Position numbers and translations under genes: made by a program. Under the pieces are notes generated by a model that worked only from the letters and a program-made list of their open reading frames with translations, was not told where the DNA came from and ran no database searches. A stretch of DNA of 43,691 bases from Kofleriaceae bacterium (GTDB lineage: Bacteria > Myxococcota_A > Polyangia > Haliangiales > Haliangiaceae), in assembly GCA_018058095.1 (NCBI GenBank), contig JAGPCO010000059.1:1-43691 (forward strand), written 5' to 3'. Every line of letters starts with the position of its first letter. Positions within the stretch are counted from its first letter, which is position 1. Below are positions 39,492 to 43,691 of this stretch, piece by piece.

Positions 39492-40253
39492 ATGAAGCAC
39501 CCCGCCCTGTCCCTGCTCCTGGCCAGCGCCGCGTTCACCGCGGCGACCGGACCGGCCCTGGCCGACCGTCGCGCCTTCACCTTCACCTACGAGTACGTCA
39601 CGCAGCCCGAGGGCAACCTCGAGCTCGAGTACTACAACACCCAGGCCCGCAGCCGTTTCGGCGATGGCGGCGTCAGCTCGATGTCGCAGCAGCTCGAGAT
39701 CGAGTACGGCATCACCGACCACACCGACGTCTCGCTGTATCAGGTGGTCGAGCAGGAGGGCGCGGGCGGCCTGCGCTACGCCGAGACCAAGCTGCGGGCG
39801 CGCCACCGCTTCGCCGAGCGCGGCGAGCTGCCGGTCGACACGCTGCTCTACCTCGAGCTGGTCAAGGCGTTCGGGACGTCGGCCTACGAGCTCGAGCCCA
39901 AGCTCATCCTCGGCAAGGACGTCGGCCAGGCCACGCTGGCCCTCAACCTCATCCCGGCCATCGAGCTGGTGGCCGAGCGCGCGCCCGGCGGGGACGAGGA
40001 GCTCGAGCTCGAGTTCGAGCCGGGGTTCGCCGCTGGCGTGACCTACGAGGTCTCGCCCAAGGTGAAGGTCGGCGCCGAGGTGTGGGGCAAGCTGGAGCAC
40101 CCGTTCGACGACGCCGAGCTCGTGACCTCGGCCGGGCCGGCCGTGTCGTGGGCGCCGTCGACCAAGCTGTGGGTCACCGGCACCGCCGGGGTCGGGCTGA
40201 CCGAGGCGGCCGATGACCTGGTCGTTCGCTTCATCCTGGCGCTCGGCCTGTGA
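39492..40253 (+). CDS. Outer membrane beta-barrel protein (DUF6662-like or similar)
   Basis: A 253-residue protein with a signal peptide (LSLLLASAAFTAATGPALA-D) and a mature domain of alternating strands: FTFTYEYVTQPEGNLELEYYNTQ, QQLEIEYGITDHTDVSLYQVV, ETKLRARHRFAERGELPVDTLLYLELVKAF, and a final LVVRFILALGL. The TEYG-ITDH pattern is common in transporter-like or phenol-type barrel families. Start at 39492 rather than 39471 since the promoter ends at 39470 and GGA lies 10 nt before it. Its TGA overlaps the ATG of the heme lipoprotein (TGATG). Confidence 0.75.
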   Translation: MKHPALSLLLASAAFTAATGPALADRRAFTFTYEYVTQPEGNLELEYYNTQARSRFGDGGVSSMSQQLEIEYGITDHTDVSLYQVVEQEGAGGLRYAETKLRARHRFAERGELPVDTLLYLELVKAFGTSAYELEPKLILGKDVGQATLALNLIPAIELVAERAPGGDEELELEFEPGFAAGVTYEVSPKVKVGAEVWGKLEHPFDDAELVTSAGPAVSWAPSTKLWVTGTAGVGLTEAADDLVVRFILALGL

Positions 40254-40558
40254 TGCGGACCGCGCTGCTGCTGGGCCTGGTGCTGGGCGGCTGTGGTGGC
40301 GGCCCGCCGCCGCCGGTCACCCCTGTCCACGCCAGCTGGGCCGCGACCCAGTGGGCCGGCGTGACCCTGGCCGACCTCGAGGAGGGCCGCCGGCTGTACC
40401 GCGCCAAGTGCTCGGGTTGCCACCTGCCGGTCGCGCCGGCCGACGTCACCCGGGCCGCCTGGCCCGGCCACGTCGCCGAGATGCGTGAACGGGCTCACCT
40501 CGAGCCGACCCAGGTCACGCTGATCGAGCGCTACCTGGTCACCCTGGCCGAGCGCTGA
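40253..40558 (+). CDS. Small c-type heme lipoprotein
   Basis: A 101-residue lipoprotein. Signal with lipobox LGGC (Cys about residue 14), then LEEGRRLYRAKCSGCHLPVAPADVTRAAWPGHVAEMRERAHL with one CxxCH heme site and possible Met ligand in VAEMRER. It looks like a tiny cytochrome c domain anchored in the membrane. It is translationally joined to the barrel protein gene (TGATG), so the pair may form an electron- or substrate-related envelope unit. A GTG at 40250 is an alternative start. Confidence 0.82.
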   Translation: MRTALLLGLVLGGCGGGPPPPVTPVHASWAATQWAGVTLADLEEGRRLYRAKCSGCHLPVAPADVTRAAWPGHVAEMRERAHLEPTQVTLIERYLVTLAER

Positions 40559-40566
40559 CGCCCCGC

Positions 40567-40582
40567 CCAGCGCTAGCGCTGG
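40567..40582. repeat. 16-bp perfect palindrome at infA stop
   Basis: CCAGCGCTAGCGCTGG is a perfect palindrome between convergent genes and includes the infA TAG stop (40573-40575). Possible bidirectional terminator stem, no U tract. Confidence 0.45.
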
Positions 40583-40791
40583 CGGTAGACGATGAAGCCG
40601 CGGGTCGGATCGTACGGCGAGACGGCGACGGTGACGCGGTCACCGAGGACGACGCGGATGCGGTGACGGCGCACCTTGCCCGCCAGCTTGGCGAGCACCT
40701 CGTGACCGTTCTCCAGCTTGACGCGGAAGTTCCCGCCCTTGGCGATGAGGACGACCTCACCCTCGAGATGGACTAGCTCTTCTTTACTCAC
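40573..40791 (-). CDS. infA: Translation initiation factor IF-1
   Basis: A 72-residue S1/OB-fold protein: SKEELVHLEGEVVLIAKGGNFRVKLENGHEVLAKLAGKVRRHRIRVVLGDRVTVAVSPYDPTRGFIVYRQR. The core HRIRVVLGDRVTV and the ending TRGFIVYR match IF-1 (usual TRGRITYR). IF-1 blocks the A site during initiation. The GTG start has GAGGAA just upstream, so unlike most first genes here it has a ribosome site. It stands alone, not in a ribosomal protein operon as in many bacteria. Confidence 0.95.
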   Translation of the reverse strand: MSKEELVHLEGEVVLIAKGGNFRVKLENGHEVLAKLAGKVRRHRIRVVLGDRVTVAVSPYDPTRGFIVYRQR

Positions 40792-41022
40792 GTTCCTCGT
40801 TCCTGAGGGGGGCAGCAGGCGCCCCGCGCGCGACTGGATAACACCAAAGCCCCCCCGGGGGAATGGCGCCGGCGCCCAGAGATCGACCGCGCGGAGCCCA
40901 GCCGCGGCCGGCGCTCCCCGGCCCGGCCCGGCCCGGACCGGCCGCGGTGGCGGCGCCGACGAGCGGCCGGCACGGCGCGCGAAAGCGCGGCGCGATCACC
41001 CTGCCGTCGCTGGGCGGCGGTG

Positions 41023-41028
41023 TAGGCT
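41023..41028 (+). promoter_or_regulatory. -10 box (TAGGCT) of phosphorylase-like gene
   Basis: TAGGCT (within TGTAGGCT) ends 6 nt before the GTG at 41035. The rest of the 243-nt gap to infA shows no gene. Confidence 0.35.
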
Positions 41029-41034
41029 GGCGCC

Positions 41035-42719
41035 GTGGATCGAGAGGCACCACGCGCGATCTCCGACGAGATCGACCTGTACATCCGGACCTACTACTCG
41101 CTGCTGCGGTCGAGCGGCGACGTACGCGTGCGCGCCTTCGAGGAGGCGCACCTGTCGTCGCGCTCGAGCCTGCACCTGGGCGCCGAGAGCGCCGACCCCG
41201 ACGTCGCCGCGTTCGCGTACAGCGCGGCCCGCCTGCCCGACTGCATGCCGTCGGTGCGCCGGCTGGTGCTGGGGCAGAGCCTGCGCCAGTTCGCCGCCGC
41301 CGGCATGCCGGTCGACAAATGGCAGGTCGTGCGCACTCGCGGCCGGCGCCGGCCACTGCGCTGGGATGGAGCCGGCACGCTGGCGGTGTTCATCGCCTCG
41401 GCGTCGGACATCGACGATCTGGTGCCCATCGTCACCGCCTACCAGCTGGAGTGGAACAAGGTCCGGGCCCGGCTGGTCAGCGCGCACCTGACCGGGCCGT
41501 TCGAGGAGCTGGCCCTGGCCCGCGCGCTCGGCCTCGAGACCGACGCCGTGCGCACCCTGCGCGCCGCGCTGGGTGCGTCGTGGCAGGACGCCCTGGCCGC
41601 CATCGCCCGGACCGAGTGTGATCTCTCCATCCGCCTGCTCGACGGCTCGTTCCGCGAGTACCAGCGGCTGGCCCAGCGCTGGTGGCAGGCCATCGGCCGG
41701 GCCATGCCGGGGCTCGACCAGCGCCCGGTCTACTTCGTGTCGTCCAACAGCCACTCGCTGGCCAACCTGCTCGGCGGGTACGCGCTGGCCCACCGCGAGC
41801 AGATCGTCGCCTTCCTGCGCGACGCCAACCCGGAAGACCTGGCGACCCGCTTCGACGAGGCCGAGGCCGCGGGCGACCACGAGACCGTACACGCCATCCT
41901 GTACTACGCGCTGCGCGCCTTCCTGCACGCGCCCGGCCACGGCGAGCGGCTGGCCCAGGTCCAGGCCTTCGACGCCGCCGGCGGCCTGCGCACGCTGGCC
42001 AGCCCCGGCCGCATCGACGTCGACGTGCAGATCATCGACCTGGCCCAGCTCGACCCGGCCCGGATCGATCCGCGCTGCCGGGTCCCGGGCATGGAGGCGC
42101 TGGCCGGCTCGAACGCGGTCATCGTCAACATCGACTACCCGCTCGGCATGGCGGCCTACCACCACCTCATCGCGGTGTCGCTGGGCGCCGACGAGCTGCG
42201 CGGCGTGTACATCATGGGCAAGGCCGCCACCCTCAACGGCCGCGTCGGCGACGTCATGATCTCCAAGGTCGTTCACGACGAGCACTCGACCAACACGTAT
42301 CTGTTCCGCAACGCGCTGACCGCGGCCGACGTGCAGGCGACGATGCGGTTTGGCACCGTGCTCGACAACCAGAAGGCGCTGACCGTGCGCTCGGCGTTCC
42401 TGCAGAACCGGCGCTACATGGACGTGTTCTACCGCGAGGGCTACACGGTGATGGAGATGGAGGCCGGGCCGTACCTGGCCGCGGTGTACGAGAGCGTGGC
42501 GCCGCAGCGGCACCCGATGGACGAGATCGTCAACCTGACCGAGCAGGTCCCGTTCGACCTCGGCATCATCCACTACGCGTCGGACACCCCGTACTCGCGC
42601 CGGCAGAGCCTCCTGTCGAAGAGCCTGTCGTACTTCGGCGTCGAGAGCACGTACAGCTGCGCCATCACCATCGCCCGTCGCATCTTCAGCCGCGAGATCG
42701 CGCGCCTGCAGGGGACGCC

Positions 42720-42723
<4 letters not shown>
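41035..42723 (+). CDS. Nucleoside-phosphorylase-like domain protein (DUF6909-like), unknown function
   Basis: A 562-residue protein. The N-terminal 330 residues are helical and unfamiliar ([68 protein letters not shown]). The C-terminal part resembles the nucleoside phosphorylase fold: [33 protein letters not shown], and [17 protein letters not shown] with the Glu-Met-Glu signature used for ribose binding. It may act on a nucleoside or nucleotide-like compound. I think it corresponds to DUF6909 but cannot verify. It is followed, with GTGA overlap, by an FAD oxidoreductase gene, so the two are likely functional partners. Confidence 0.7.

Positions 42724-43691
<968 letters not shown>

Overview
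The window is a very GC-rich bacterial chromosome segment. Base use, gene content and protein style point to a Myxococcota (Haliangium/Kofleriaceae/Polyangia-like) genome: Ala/Pro/Arg-rich low-complexity inserts in housekeeping proteins, a Ser/Thr-kinase signalling protein, many lipoproteins, a MopE-type metal-binding motif, HEAT/TPR proteins, and era next to der. The taxonomic call is inference; no rRNA or tRNA gene was seen. I count 38 protein genes, the first and last cut by the window edges. Coding density is high, with overlapping NTGA stop/start junctions at 13 gene pairs and GTG or TTG starts common.

Layout. 1-5.4 kb: yfgM-like and bamB (outer-membrane assembly), a beta-barrel protein, era-der GTPase pair and a small membrane protein next to a short palindromic repeat. 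5.5-12.5 kb: a coiled-coil tail-anchored protein divergent from a 1647-residue hybrid of Ser/Thr kinase, TPR, GAF, sigma54 AAA+ and Fis domains. 12.5-17.2 kb: a five-gene operon (HARE-HTH/H1-like/Mrr-like protein, lipB, ATP-grasp ligase, GNAT, lipoprotein), divergent from ddl plus an AsmA-like/GT51 glycosyltransferase fusion (17.5-20.6 kb). 20.6-24.8 kb: metallophosphoesterase, HEAT-repeat protein and an unknown protein. 24.9-27.3 kb: ECF sigma factor, anti-sigma factor and DUF4097 protein. 27.4-31.1 kb: PfkB-like protein without the usual catalytic Asp, membrane sulfatase-like protein, Nudix hydrolase. 31.2-32.6 kb: a REP-associated tyrosine transposase (RAYT) unit with hairpins and 19-nt inverted ends. 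32.6-34.0 kb: AMMECR1 protein, small exported protein, an unknown protein and a second copy of the short palindromic repeat. 34.0-39.3 kb: coaBC, family 4 uracil-DNA glycosylase, a gluzincin-like protease and a TPR lipoprotein in one operon. 39.5-43.7 kb: outer membrane protein with a one-heme lipoprotein, infA, and a nucleoside-phosphorylase-like gene coupled to an FAD oxidoreductase that runs off the end.

How the genes connect. Several units concern the envelope: BamB/YfgM assembly, Ddl plus GT51 for peptidoglycan, the beta-barrels and many lipoproteins. Others are housekeeping (era, der, lipB, coaBC, infA, udg). The most striking global signal is that most genes that begin a transcription unit have a TAnnnT-like -10 box ending only 6-10 nt before the start codon and no Shine-Dalgarno, which predicts widespread leaderless mRNAs. 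No CRISPR array, prophage or complete conventional IS element was seen.
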